From assembly GCA_024138015.1 (NCBI GenBank), contig JAMXBB010000009.1, positions 14,787,599 through 14,851,598 of the forward strand: a stretch of DNA of 64,000 bases. Reading direction: 5' to 3'. The stretch comes from Lumnitzera littorea (Eukaryota; Streptophyta; Magnoliopsida; Myrtales; Combretaceae). The notes beneath the pieces are model-generated. The model was not told the DNA's origin, ran no database searches, and saw only the letters and a list, made by a program, of their open reading frames with translations. Every line of letters begins with the position of its first letter. Positions within the stretch are counted from its first letter, which is position 1. Shown piece by piece: positions 47,764 to 60,200 of the stretch. The position numbers were made by a program, and so were the translations under genes.

Positions 47764-48730
47764 TTCAAAAACTGTAGATATGCTTATGGTACTCATAAAA
47801 ACTTAAAATATATTATGGAAATAAACAAATGAAGAAACTAAATTCTTTTATCATAAAATACTCTTAATTCATAATTTAACATGCATAGAAAAATGATAAG
47901 AGAGTCAAAACTAAATCCTTTTTGCATTATTTTGTTTAAGCAAAGTTATGAATTGAAAAGAGCCAAATCTTTCAATTCATCTTAAACTATTGATGGAACA
48001 AATTTACGCAAATAAATTTCCTTGTAAACTTTGTACCTAAAGCTTAAACTTAGAACTAAGGCTATGAATATTGAATATGGGACAAAGAGAGATAAAAAGA
48101 GGAAACACAATTGAAATGGGAAAGGGAAGATAATATAGCACCCAAATAGTTTATGATAAGGGTAAGTAGGTAACCCTACCATATAAGGTATCTACCCAAA
48201 CCCTACTTTATATCGACTAGGTTCTGAATGGGTAAAGAAGGTCATAAGATAGGTTCCGGATAGCTATGCTTATAGTTTTTATCTTTTTTCTATGCATGTT
48301 AAATTATGGATTAAGAGTATTTTATGATAAAAGAATTTAGCTTCTTCATTTATTTATTTCCACAATATATTTCAAGTTTTTATGAGTATTATAAGTGTAT
48401 CTACAATTTTGTTTAAAGAAAGTTATGAATTGAAAAGAGCCAAATTTTTCAATTCATCTTAAACTATTAATGGAACAAATTTACGTAAATAAATTTCCTT
48501 GTAAACTTTGTACCTGAAGCTTGAACTTGGAACAAGGGCTATGAATATTGAATAGGTGACAAAGAGAGATAGAAAGAGGAAACACATTTGAAACAAGATA
48601 GAGAAGATATAGCACCCAAATAGTTGATGGTAAGGGTAAGCAGATAACCCTATCATATGGGGTACCCATCCAAACTTTACTCTACTAAATAATTTTTGAA
48701 TGGGTAAAGAAGGTTATAGGGTAAGCTTTA
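47764..48730. repeat. Composite duplication: one segment inverted, the next repeated directly
   Basis: Segment A (47764-47905) matches the reverse complement of 48272-48406; shared blocks include TACTCATAAAAACTT, ATAAATGAAGAA.CTAAATTC and ATAATTTAACATGCATAG. Segment B (about 47940-48250) is repeated in direct orientation at about 48418-48730; shared blocks include AGTTATGAATTGAAAAGAGC, CAATTCATCTTAAACTATT and TATAGCACCCAAATAGTT. The order is A, B, inverted A, B. Both B copies end in 'ATGGGTAAAGAAGGT' and the dispersed 'TAGGGTA' type repeat. Open frames here are mirrored by the duplication and are not genes. Confidence 0.8.
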
Positions 48731-49653
48731 GGTAGCAATTTTCTAAAACCTTCTCTCATAGTATAGAGTACTGGTATATGACATTAGGGAACCATATACT
48801 TACCACAAAAACCTATACTCTAGTATATATAGGGTATAAATTTCATGGTAACTTGCACCTATGTTGTAATGTTAATTAAAAATATTAATAAATAAAAAAT
48901 TAATATTATTGCATTTTTTTTAACCTTAAAGAAAATAACAACGAAAATCGAGTCTATAATAAAACTTTAAGACTATACACTTTTGTGTTTACTGTTTTGT
49001 TCCTTTACCTTGTTTGGGGGGCGGGTGGGGGGTAGGGTTGGGGGTAAACCTTTTCTCTTTTTTTACCATATTATTTTTATGCTGCTTTTTTCATCTCTTA
49101 CTAAACCTAATCTAGAAAGGTATTAAAGCATCTATGTTCTTACTTATTGCCCAATGTATTTTATTGGAGTTGCTTAGCACATGATTTTTGTATTCGATGT
49201 ATAAAATTTTATAATTTGATAAAAACTTTATTTTGATGTTTTGAAAATAAAAGATAAAAAAATAATTTAGTATGACCTAACTAAGGGTTGAATATTTCAA
49301 ATCATAAAAATATTCTCTATTTTACTCATCAAAGTTTTATATTGTTATAGTTAAATGTGTTGCAAATGTAAAAACCCTTTTTGATTACTATTACTATTTA
49401 ATCTATTAGTATAGTTAAAAGTTTGATATTAATTATATGTTTGTACAATATTTTGAAAGAAGATAGTAAAAAAAAAAAAAAAGACAAGTTATGTAGGGTA
49501 CTTTGTACGTTGTAAATTTTATAGGATATAAGGTATAAAGTAGTTCTAAGGTGCTATAGGATAGGTTTCAAATACAAAAATTTTAGAACATATACTTATA
49601 TAATAGAGCACAAGTAAAGTGTTATACCCTAGCCACCCTATACCCAGTAACCC
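48731..49653. other. AT-rich sequence with 'ACCCTATA' repeat blocks
   Basis: No gene. A G-run (GGGGGGCGGGTGGGGGG) lies at 49016-49032, and 'TAGGGTATAAA' or 'ACCCTA' type blocks at 48815-48840 and 49492-49660. Confidence 0.45.
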
Positions 49654-49723
49654 TAATTATACCTATTTGAGTCAAATGGGCTAAAAAATTATATATATAA
49701 TTTGACTCAAATAGGTATAATTA
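49654..49723. repeat. Perfect 24-bp inverted repeat with a 22-bp spacer
   Basis: 49654-49677 (starting TAATTATACCTATTTGAG) is the exact reverse complement of 49700-49723. The spacer is GGGCTAAAAAATT followed by TA repeats. It could form a long hairpin or be a very short inverted-repeat element. The flanking bases show no obvious target duplication. Confidence 0.85.
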
Positions 49724-50049
49724 GCAAACTTTATTATGATTGTAAGTCTTTTTTAAGTTTAATGTATAGACTTACGATTTTACTAGATTTACACAAAAAT
49801 AATTTTATACTTGATTTAACTCAAAATATCCCCTAAATCAATAAACCTGTAGAATTGTATGAGTGGAATAATGACTCTAAAAACCATGACTAAGATCAAT
49901 ACAATACTTCAAACTAAAATCATTTACAGATTTTATGCTAATGGGTTTCCTCTTTTTTTTTTTAGGTCTAATGTGCTAAAGTATATTGTAGCTTTGAAGG
50001 AAAATCCATTATTGTAGAAAAAAAATGAACATAAATATATATATAAACA

Positions 50050-50230
50050 TTAATTTAGGCTAGACTCGTGCTAAGCTTGTCATGCCTAGCTTAACTGAGT
50101 CATCAATAGGGTTGTAAATGAGTTAAGCTACTCGTGAGCTACTCGAGCTAAGCTCACTTTAGGTTCAGCTCAGCTTAAACTTGATTAGTAGCTAAACTAT
50201 TTTGAGTAGACTAGTACGAATGGAACTAAG
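50050..50230 (+). mobile_element. hAT-like terminal fragment
   Basis: At 50107, TAGGGTTGTAAATGAGTTAA is followed by 'GCTACTCGTGAGCTACTCGAGCTAAGCTC' (written here in full only as a description of its repeated GCTACTCG and GAGCTAAGCTC units). This matches the recurrent GAGCT/AGCTC-rich subterminal sequence of plant non-autonomous hAT elements that start TAGGGGTGT. The other end and the 8-bp duplication were not found. Confidence 0.4.
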
Positions 50231-50289
50231 TAAGGTTGTTGAGACCTAACTCGTTTCGACTACCCAAGCCAAGGAGAAGGAACACCTAA

Positions 50290-53200
50290 GGAAGTTCGAG
50301 AAGGGCTAGAGTTTAGGAGGAAGACGAGTGAGATTAAGTGTTTCAAATGCTAAGGATATGGATAGATGGTTGCTCAATGTTTGAACAGGCGAACAATGGT
50401 GATCCGAGGCGAGGTGCCGACTATTGAGGTTGACAATAATAATGAAGAAGTAGAGAAGTTGAAAGAGAACAAACAAACCGAACTATTCGAGGAGGAAGTA
50501 ATTTACAATGAGAAAGGCAACTTTATGCTGGCCACTGTGTTAAGGAGGATGATGAGCATCAGTCCCATACCCAAAAACAAACAAAGGGAAAATCTCTTCC
50601 ATATTGGACGTAACATGAATGAATCAATGTGCGCACTGATCGTTGACAGTAGGAGCTACACCAATGCAGCCTCTGCATTTATGGCCTAGTAATTGAAATT
50701 ACCAACCATGCTCCACCCGAAACCTTACAAACTTTGTTGGCTTAGTGATAAGGGAGCCCTATAGGTGAACAAATAGGTGTCTATGCTGATCTGCATTGAC
50801 AAGTATTAAGATGAAGTGCTGTGTGATGCGCTACCCATGACTATGTCCCACGTTCTACTTGGACTACTATGAATGTTTGATTGAGCAATTATATATGACA
50901 AAAGAAGGAATACATGTTCTGTAGAGCATGAAGGCAGGAGGATGAAATTAAGTCATATGACTGCTAAGTAGATAAAGGTCATGCAATCCCAACTTAGCCG
51001 AACCCTGAAGAAAGAGGCTTTGGTGATGACCCAAGCCAAAATAAAAAGAGAGATGGAGCTTGAAGGACCAACCTATCTGCTTCTCCGAATAATTCTTGAG
51101 ATGAGACTTGAGGAGGAGGAGTTGCCTGCCGAGGTAAAAACCTTACTAGAGGAATTTTCTAACCCGTTTCCATAGGAACTACCGAAAGGTCTATCCCCAA
51201 TCCAAGGCGTCGAGCATGCAATCGACTTGTAGCTAAGATTCGCACCGCTAAACAAGTCTGCCTATAGGCTGAATCCTGAACAGTCTACCAAGCTATAGAA
51301 GCAAGTAGATGAGCTAACGAAGAAGGGGTATGTACGTGACTCTCTTAGGCCTTATAACGTTCTGGCCTTGTCAGTGCAAAAAAAAAAAAAAAGATGATTC
51401 TAGGAGGATGTGTGTAGATAGTCGAGCGATTAATCGAATCACCATCAAGTATTAATATCCCATACTTAAGCTTGATGACATGCAGAGCAAGAGTATTCTC
51501 CAAGATCAACCTTAAATCTAGATACCACCAAATTCTAATGTATGAGGGTGATGAGTGGAAGATCACATTCAAGACACGATATAGTTTATATGAATAACTT
51601 GTAATGCTATTTAGACTATCTTATGCGCCAAGCACATTTATGTGCTTGATGAATCATGTGCTCCAAGAATTAATAGGAAGGTTTGTCATAGTTTATTTTG
51701 ATAACATTATAGTGTACAGCCTCGACCTAAAGATTCACTAGGAGCATCTCTGAATAGTCTTTACAAAACTCCGAGCTGAACAGCTCTACGCCAATCTAAA
51801 GAAGTTCAACTTTTGCCAATCCAAGGTGATCTTCTTGGGGTTTGTTGTGAGTAGAGGTGGCATCCAAGTCGATGATGAGAAAATAACAGCGATCATAGAA
51901 TGAATTGAGCCGACCTATTTTGCAAACATAAGAAGTTTCCACGGCCTAAAATCGTTCTATTGCAGATTTATAAAGAATTTCAGTACAATTGCAGCCTCAC
52001 TTACCAACTGTCAAAGAAGAGCATTGAATTCAAATGGGGATAAAACGAGAAGAGGAGTTTTGAAGAGGTGAAAGAGAGGCTAACTAGAGCCCACATCTTA
52101 GCTCTACTAAGCTTTGACAAAGTGTTCGAAGTAGAGTGTGATGCATTCAAACTAGGCATAAGTGTTGTGCTGATGTAAGAAGGCTGACCTATTGCCTACT
52201 TCAGTGAAAAATTTCAAAGAGCTACACTCGACTATTCTATCTAGGACAAAGAGTTTTACTCCTTAGTCCGAGCCCTAACGGTATGGCAACACTATCTGCT
52301 ACCTAAAGAATTTGTGATCTACATTAATTATAAATCCTTGAGATATTTAAAGAGCTAGCCTAAGTCGTCATAGAGGCAAGCCATATGGTCGAGTTCATAG
52401 AAGGTTTTCTTATGTCGTAAAATACAAGAATGGAAAGAACAATGTAATGGCCGACACCCTATCAAAATGACATACCCTCCTGACTGAGCTATAAACAAGG
52501 CTACTTGGTTTTTTAACCATAAAGAATTTGTATGCTAAGGATCCACACTTTAGTCCTATCTATGCTTGATGTAAGGAAGGATGGATATTAGATGACTATC
52601 ACAAGGAAAATGGATACTTATTTAGGAAGAGAAGGCTATGTATCCCGACTTATTCCATGAGAAAACTACTAGTGCGTGAGGTGCATGGAGGAGAATTGAC
52701 AGGACACTTTGGCTAAGAATGATGAGAGACATACAATCCGTATTAGAGAAGTGCATGACTTGTCGAAAGGTAAAGAGCCAAGCTAAGTAAGGACATTATC
52801 TACCCTTACCCGTCTTGACCAAACCGTGGTCTGAGCTAAATATGAACTTCATGTAAGGATTACCAAAGATGTCTCAAAGGAAGGACTCTATCATGGTGGT
52901 TGTGGATCAATTTAGCAAGACGACACATTTCGTGTCTTATTTCAAAACTAATGATGCTTCGGCTATCTCTTCTTTTCTTATAGGAAGTAATTAAACTTCA
53001 CGAAGTTCTTAAAACCATTATTTCGAACCATGACCCAAAGTTCATGAGCCACTTCTAGAGGACACTGTGGAGGTGAATGAAAACCAAGCTATTGTATAGC
53101 ACGTCCTACCATCTATAGGCTGATGTTGTCAACAAAACTATAGGAGCTTTGCTATGGGTAACTATTGAACAAAACACAACCAACAGGGATCTATGCTTAC

Positions 53201-53742
53201 CAATCATTGAGTTCGCCTACAATAGGATCGCCCACAACATAACAAGCATGTCTCCATTCGAGGTAGCCTATGGGTTTAAACCTGAGCTCCCGATAGACAA
53301 AGTACCCCAACCGAAGCTTGATGATGACTGGCCAACCATTCAAAGAGTTGAGGCTATCAAAGCCATGCACCAGAAGGTTGTAGAACAATTGAACTGAGCT
53401 AATAATAAACTTAAGAAGCGAAGCTAAGGACAGAGGAAGAGAGAATTTTAGCTAGGTGATTTGGTTTGGATACATCTTAGCAAAGAAAGATTCCCAAACT
53501 TGAGGAAGAGTAAGTTGTCTCCCAAAGTTGACGAACATTTCAAATTTCTTGAAAAAATCAATCTCGATGCCTATAGGATTAAATTACCTAAAGGATATAG
53601 AGTCTTAAACTCCTTTAACATTACCAATCTCCAACCTTATACTCCTGAGGATGAGCAACTTGGAGCTAAACCAGATTTAATCCTAAATCTCAAACAACCA
53701 GAAGAGATTGATAGGGATCAAGGATTGATCCTTAGCTCCTAA
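50290..53742 (+). pseudogene. Ty3/gypsy gag-pol remnant (zinc knuckle, protease, RT, RNase H, integrase)
   Basis: Collinear pieces across many stops and frameshifts. A CCHC knuckle remnant is at 50333-50385 (CFKC, stop, GYG, stop, MVAQC). The protease is near 50590-50690 (RENLFHIG, then ALIVDSRSYTNAAS, where the active site is normally DGGS). RT runs from 51176 (LPKGLSPIQGVEHAIDL) through RMCVDSRAINRITIKY at 51410 to the YFDNIIVYS motif at 51694. RNase H is near 52190-52320 (PIAYFSEKFQRA). The integrase is at 52860-53400 (DSIMVVVDQFSKTTHFV and FAYNRIAHNITSMSPFEVAY). A C-terminal segment is at 53461-53742 (VWIHLSKERFPNLRKSKL). The normal YxDD is FDN here (AAC at 51703-51705). The element is dead. 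Confidence 0.92.
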
Positions 53743-54110
53743 GCTCGAAGGCTTTCTCAAATGGTTCACCAAGCTGTCCGAGGTGAGTTAAGCGCTGATG
53801 ACTAGTGTTTACCCCAGTCCGACCTACCAAGCTACTTTGCACTCCATACCATTTAAGAAGCTGCCGAAGTGATTAGCCAACATGTAAAGCTGACCCCTCG
53901 GCAACACCCTAGTCCAAGCACCAAATCAACAAAATAGCCATCTCTACAATGCTGAGGCGGAGCTAACAATTGTCAAGAGCCGACCACCTAAGGTTGACCC
54001 AAATGCAAGTTGTCCCTAAGCTAAACCTTGTCCAGCCCCAGCGATCAGAGTTGCCGAACTACCGATGCTAACCAGACCTAATCAAAGACCCACCCTTGCT
54101 TGGCTTACAG
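53743..54110 (+). mobile_element. 3' internal tail of the gypsy element
   Basis: Less AT-rich, gene-free sequence between the end of pol and the 3' LTR, ending CTTGGCTTACAG. Confidence 0.5.
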
Positions 54111-54590
54111 TGTTATTGGGACCACAGACTAAGTAAAACGCACGCATACTGTCCTTTCTAACTTTCGTACTATCCTTTTTGACAAAGGGTATTCTTTTGC
54201 ACGATTTTATGCTTCCTTTGTAAATTATTCTCCTTTTGTTTAGTAAGTAAGGATCCATTTCCATAATTTTATGTTATTTAAGACTTACCTTAACTGAATA
54301 CTATAAATACTCACATATTATAATAGCCGCATAACGAATCATACAGAAAATACACTGAACTTTTACTCCCTCTTAAGCTAAGTGTCCTTCTGCTTATTCT
54401 TATACTACTCTTATCTAGTCCATTGAGTGTAGATTAGTGACGAGTGACCTCCGACCATACTTGTACATCATATTAAGTGTGACCCAAGTTCGTATGAAGC
54501 ATTAGTGTGTTATATCCATCATCGGTGTACGAGAACCTTTACCTATCCTTAACTATCATTTACTTTTCGAGCCGTCTCGCTGTTCAAACC
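54111..54590 (+). mobile_element. 3' LTR of the gypsy element (end uncertain)
   Basis: Starts TGTTATTGGGACC just after the internal tail. It has a TATA box CTATAAATAC at 54301-54310 and a pyrimidine-rich body after it. The right end is not clear; no CA with matching target duplication was found, and the 5' LTR is missing or replaced by hAT-like sequence near 50.1 kb. Confidence 0.5.
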
Positions 54591-55739
54591 CACTCTTTTG
54601 GTTACGCATGATATTGAACCTATGTGTTCATCTACAGAATCCATATCAAAGTCGATCATATCACCTTATTTTCTAATTCTCATAATTAACCTTAAATCCC
54701 AAAAGCAACATAAATTCTCAAATTATTGTCTAACTTTCAATTGTAAATTGATGGTTACTACCTATGGAGACACCACCTTACCTCAAACTTCATGGAAGTT
54801 ACAATTCACTTCCTCAAGTTTGATCTTTTGATAAGTGACTTTCATAAATACCAAGGCCATTTTTATCCTAAGTCTTTGGCACAATAGTATATGTTAAGGG
54901 TCTTTCCTTGAAGATCTTACTAGATAAAGTTGGGTCCTTAAATAAAACTAGTCCTTAGTTGAAATCTATACTAAGTAAAGTACCTATATACTTAAACTTG
55001 TATTAGTACAAAAATGATAATAACATAAAATCAACATGAATCTCATAGATATTAAGATTATAAAATCCTCAAGATTGAATTTTTAAAGTTATTGATGTGG
55101 TAATTCAAGGATCTGATGGTAGTACTTACGTACAAAGATGACAGTATAAGCTTCATTTGCTAATCAAGATAAGCCTCAAGATTAGTCACTTAACCATGTG
55201 ACAAATGTCCTTCACCAAAGGAGTCAATTAGGCAACATTAATCTAATCATCACATGAAGTTATATTGCGGGAAAAAATCTCTCTCTCTAGCATCCTAAAG
55301 AGAGAAAATCCTCCCAAATTTTTAGATTCCCCTATCCACTAGTGTTAGTTTGTTATGCCTACCTTAACAATACTAGTTTCTTGTCTTCACCAATATTACG
55401 TGACTTCTCTACAAAATCATACATTGATTTCATCATTTATTGTTCTACTCATTCATCTATACTCATTTACATTAGAATATAACTTAATCCAATGAAATTA
55501 AAAGCTATTTTGAGTACAAATTACGTCTATTTATCTATGTAAATATCGTTCTCCTTGTCAATCTTCTCTACATAGTACCGTTTCTCTTATGTTTTTTGCT
55601 TCAGTTTTATTCCTTTTTGTGCTTCTTTCGATGGGTCATAATTTTCTTCTATTGCTGAATGTGTCTCTGTACATACTCATTCATATCATTAAACCTAAAA
55701 TATATAAAAAAAAAAAAGGAGAGAGAGAGAAAAGAAATA
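54591..55739. other. Intergenic, nothing recognised
   Basis: No gene. A GA-rich run lies at 55711-55748. The stretch immediately before 55740 may be the 5' untranslated region of the LINE. Confidence 0.5.
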
Positions 55740-56700
55740 AAGAGAAAAACATTGTATAATTTTCTATTGCTTTCCATTAGTCCTTTTGAGTCTTAGTTTA
55801 GTAAGTGTCCATTGTTCTAGTGATAATTCTTTAATATTTGTGTACCTTTCTTCAGTTATGATAGGAGTTAGTGATTTTTCTTTAGGAAATTCTAGTGAGT
55901 AGGTAGAAAATACTAGAGATGAGCTGGATCTTGAAATTAATGAGGATAATAGTCTGGAATCTAAGTTTATATTAATTGGACGTATGGTTCCTGATAAGGC
56001 ACTCAACTAATCTGGAGTTATAGGTATGATTTGGAAAAAGTGGATGGAGTTGGGTAGATTGCCATTACACTTATGGGTGTTAATAAGTTTTTGTTTAGTT
56101 TTGATGACATTTGTAAAATTAATGCTATCCTTGAGCAAAGTCCATGGCTAATCATGGGTTATGTTTTGATCCTAAACTTTTGGAAACCCAATTTGAAATT
56201 AGAAGAAATTGTACTTGATAGAGTAGCTTATTGGGTTCAAATTCATGGTTTAAAACTAGATCAAATCATAATTCATAATGTAGAAATTTAGGAAAAACGA
56301 TGGGTGAAGTGTAAAATATTGATGCTATTAGAGTTGTATCTTGGGTACATAGGAGTTTTTTATGAATAAATGTCTTGATTGAGGTAGAGACGCCTCTAAA
56401 ATCTGAGTATTGGATTAAAAGGCCTAATAGTGAGAAATATAAAGTGTTTTTAAATATGAAAGGTTGTTTAACTTCTGTTTTGTTTGTAGAAGATTAAGAC
56501 ATGTAGGCAGAGGCTATAATTTTCCTAGAGAAGGGAAGGAGGAGTATGGTCAGTTTATAAGAGCTTTGAGTTTCAAAGAAAATGAGTGGAACAAGTAGGA
56601 GGAGGATAGGAGTTGGAGGAAGGACAGGTTGGTGTAAGGTAGTGTGGAGATTGATGAGGAATTGCTGAACCAAGAAAACATCAATCCAAACACTTAAAAA
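55740..56700 (+). pseudogene. LINE ORF1-like remnant (DUF4283 and zinc knuckle)
   Basis: Shifting frames give an N-terminal segment (ESKFILIGRMVPDKALN at 55950-56010, then MIWKKWMEL) and a DUF4283 core at 56073-56291 (NKFLFSFDDICKINAILEQ, then LDRVAYWVQIHGLKLDQI). A broken zinc-knuckle region follows near 56480-56560, ending in a YGQFIRAL block. This is the ORF1 layout of plant L1-type LINEs. An A-run of 18 at 56697-56714 follows. Several stops make it non-functional. Confidence 0.8.
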
Positions 56701-57229
56701 AAAAAAAAAAAAACAAAACCCACACACTAAAATCATCATCCCCCTTACAAGAAACAATTTCTAATCCTCATACACTCACCCCATCCTATACAAAAATTCC
56801 TACTTATTCAACTCAACCTTTTCAACTACGTAACCAAAAGCCACCCTTGCTTATATCACCTATAAGTTCCTTACCTAATAGTAACCTTATGATCTTAATT
56901 CAAAAGGAGACTTACCTAGATAGTTCTCCAAATCTGGGCTTATCCATGCAAGAGGACCCTAAAGCTAATGTAAATCAAAGTGTTACTTTCTAAAGTGACT
57001 TGGATGAAGAGAATCTATAAGCACGAGATGTGCAATCAACAAAAATTGAAGAAGGCATTAAAGAGCTAAAACTGAAAAGAATGAGAGATGAGGAAGTACT
57101 TTCTCTAAACAAAAAAATGAAACTAATTGTGTTGAATGAAGAAAAATGAATGGCATCTCAATAGAAAGTAAGGAAAGCCAAGTTCTCTCCTACAAAAAAA
57201 ATTGTTGACTTATCTTCTATAGGCTGTGG

Positions 57230-60200
57230 TGGTTGGTGCGAATCAGCCATAAGGGCGCCATTATTATTCTAAGTTAGAACTTTCAAGGAATTGGTCCCTC
57301 CTTGACGATTCATCATTTAAGGGATCTAGTGAATAAATTTAGCCTTGATATAATGTTTTTAATGGAGACAAAATATTTTTTAAAAAAATAAAGTGGAAAG
57401 AATTAGAAATAGCCTACGATTTGCAAGTTGTTTTTATGTTGATCCTCAAGGTTTGGCTAAAGGTCTTGTTTTATGGTGGGTGCAAGGTATATATGTGGAA
57501 ATGTTAGGTGCTAACAATAATTATATTAATGCTTTGATTAGTGATGTTAATGGGAAGAACCTTGAAAGAGTTACTTATGTCCATTCTCCTATTGATTTTC
57601 ATGGTAAAAGTCAATTTTGGAGAATGATAGAGCAATTTTCTATTGACAATGATGATCGGTAGGTTTGTATTGGTGATTTTAATGAAATTTTGAGTGATAA
57701 AGAGAAGGAAAGAGGTGCTCTTAGAAACAGAAGACAAATCAAAGGATTTCAAGACATGATTTCTAATACTAGTTTGATGGATGTAGGCTATCAAGGATTG
57801 ATGTTTACTTAGTCTAATGGAAAGGGAGAGAATTGATAAAGGGCTTGTTTCCACTAGCTAGCTAATTGAATGCTTGAACACTCAAGTTTTTCATGGACCA
57901 AGAATAGGCTCTAATCATGTAGCTATTGTTTCAAATACAAACATCTATGAATTAAAGTGCAAGAAAAGTTTTAAATTTAAGAATATGTAGAGAACCAATG
58001 AGGAATATAAGGATGTAGTAGTCAAAAGTTGGAAATTAAATAACTTTTCATGTTTGTGGAATATGTTGGAAATGCTAAAAAATTGTTCAAATGAGCTTGT
58101 TAGATGGAGTAAAGAAAAAATTCCAAATAATAAGAAGATGATGCATATGTTGTATAGTCAACTATCACATTTACAGAAGAGAGGTCGTTTAGAAGAGAAG
58201 CTATTTAGAATAGGAGGAATTATTATTAGGACAAATAAATGAAATTTAGGAGAAGGAGGAGATGTATTGGCATAAAAGGGCATAATTGAATTAGATTAAC
58301 TATGGTGACCAAAATACTACTTTCTTTCACTAGTCTATATTGAGTAGGAGGTAGTGGAACAAAATACATAAAATAAAAGGATGGAATGGCCTATGGATTA
58401 AGCCAAAGAAGAAAGTAATGAATGAGTTTATGAATTATTATAAAGGCCTATTTTCAGCATAATGATTAAAAGAATGGAAGGATGTACTTAGTTAGGTTAC
58501 TTCATTGATTTCTAATGATGTAAATGCTACTTTATGTGGTGAAGTTATAGATTTAGAAGTGAAGGAGGCAGTATTCCAAATTAGGTCTCTAAAGGTACCT
58601 GGATCGTATGGCTTCCCTAGTAATTTCTATCGATCATATTAGAGTCATATTGGGAAGTCAATCACTTCAACTATTCAAAGTTTTTTCCAATCAAGTCAAC
58701 TCCTTCTCATGTTAAATACTACAAATATTATGTTAATTCTAAAGGTAGCTAGTCCCCAACAAGTGTCTCAATTTAGGCCAATAAGTCTGTACAGTTCTTT
58801 ATACAAAATTATCTCAAAAATCCTAGTTAATAAGTTAAAACCCTTTCTTAATGAGCTTCTATCTGAAAATCAAAGTGCTTTTATTTTAGGCCGATTAATT
58901 CAAGATAATACTATAATTACGCACGATGTTTTTCATTTTTTTTAAAGACTAAGAAAAGGGGAAAGATTAATTTTTGTGCAATTAAAGTTGATAAGAACAA
59001 GGCTTATGATAGAGTGAATTGGAGGTTTTCAAGAGATTTCCTTTTTAAATTGGGCTTCGTTGAGAAGTGGGTTCATTAGATCATGGCATATGTATCTTCT
59101 ACGAAATATAATGTCTTGGCTAATGGAAGAAATGTTGGAAGCTTCAAACCTTCTAGAGGACTTCGACAAGGGGATCCTCTATCACCTTACTTATTCATTC
59201 TAGTAGCCGATGTTCAATCTAAAGGCATTCTAAAGCTTTTAGGAGATGGTGTGTTAAGAGTTATGAGGCTGAAGGTAGGATATCTTAATCTATCCCACCT
59301 TTTTTTTGCTGATGATTGTTTTTTTTTTTTTTTTCAGAGGTAAGTATCGATAATATCTCAAGATTATTTCAAGTGGTTAGAAGGTATTGGACAACAGCTT
59401 AACCATGACAAGTCTTGTGTATTTTTTAGTGCAAATACTCTAGAAACGGTGAGACAAGAGATCGAGAACCTTTTACAAATGAAGTCTACGAGTGATCCTA
59501 GTAAATATTTGGGTGTTCCTAGTATATGGGGAAAATCCAAATGTAAAGCATTAGGCTTTATAAAGGAGAAAGTTCTTAAAAAAATTCAAGGATGAAAGTA
59601 GAGATAGTTAAGTCCGACAAGCAAAGAAGTGCTTTTAAAATTAGTAGCAACTATTGTGCCTACTTATTCTATGGGGTGTTTTAAATTCCCTTTAAAGTGG
59701 TGTCATGAAGTCAACTTAGCTGTGGCCAAATTCTAGTAAGGGCAACAAGGTGAAGAAGGGAAGATCCATTAGGTTCACTGGGTTAAGTTAACTATAGCTA
59801 AGGATAAAGGGGGAATAGGGATAAGAGATTTACATGGGTTTAACATTCCTTTACTTACAAAATTAGCTTGAAGAGTGCAGTATAATATGGATACCTTATG
59901 GGTAAAAGTATTGAAAGGCCTCTACTTTCCTAATCGTAGTTTTTTAGAAGCAAGAAAGGGAAGGAAAGCGTCTTAGGGGTAATCGAGTCTTTTGGAAGGA
60001 TAGAAGGTATTAAAACAGGGACTTATGTGGAGAATTCATAATAGGGAGCATGTTAGAGTTTAGGAGGACTAATGGATACCTAGATTGTAAGGGGAAAGGC
60101 TAAAGGGAGTAGACAGAATTCATAATAGAGATATGCGTGTATGTGAACTAATTGATGTGAACTGTGTATGATGGAACCTTACGCAGATTGTTAATATCTG

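Noticed and set aside
47982..48669. Paired minus-strand frames with similar proteins near 48 kb
   Set aside because: The similarity follows from DNA duplication of segment B; the proteins are hydrophobic low-complexity and there is no start or splice context.
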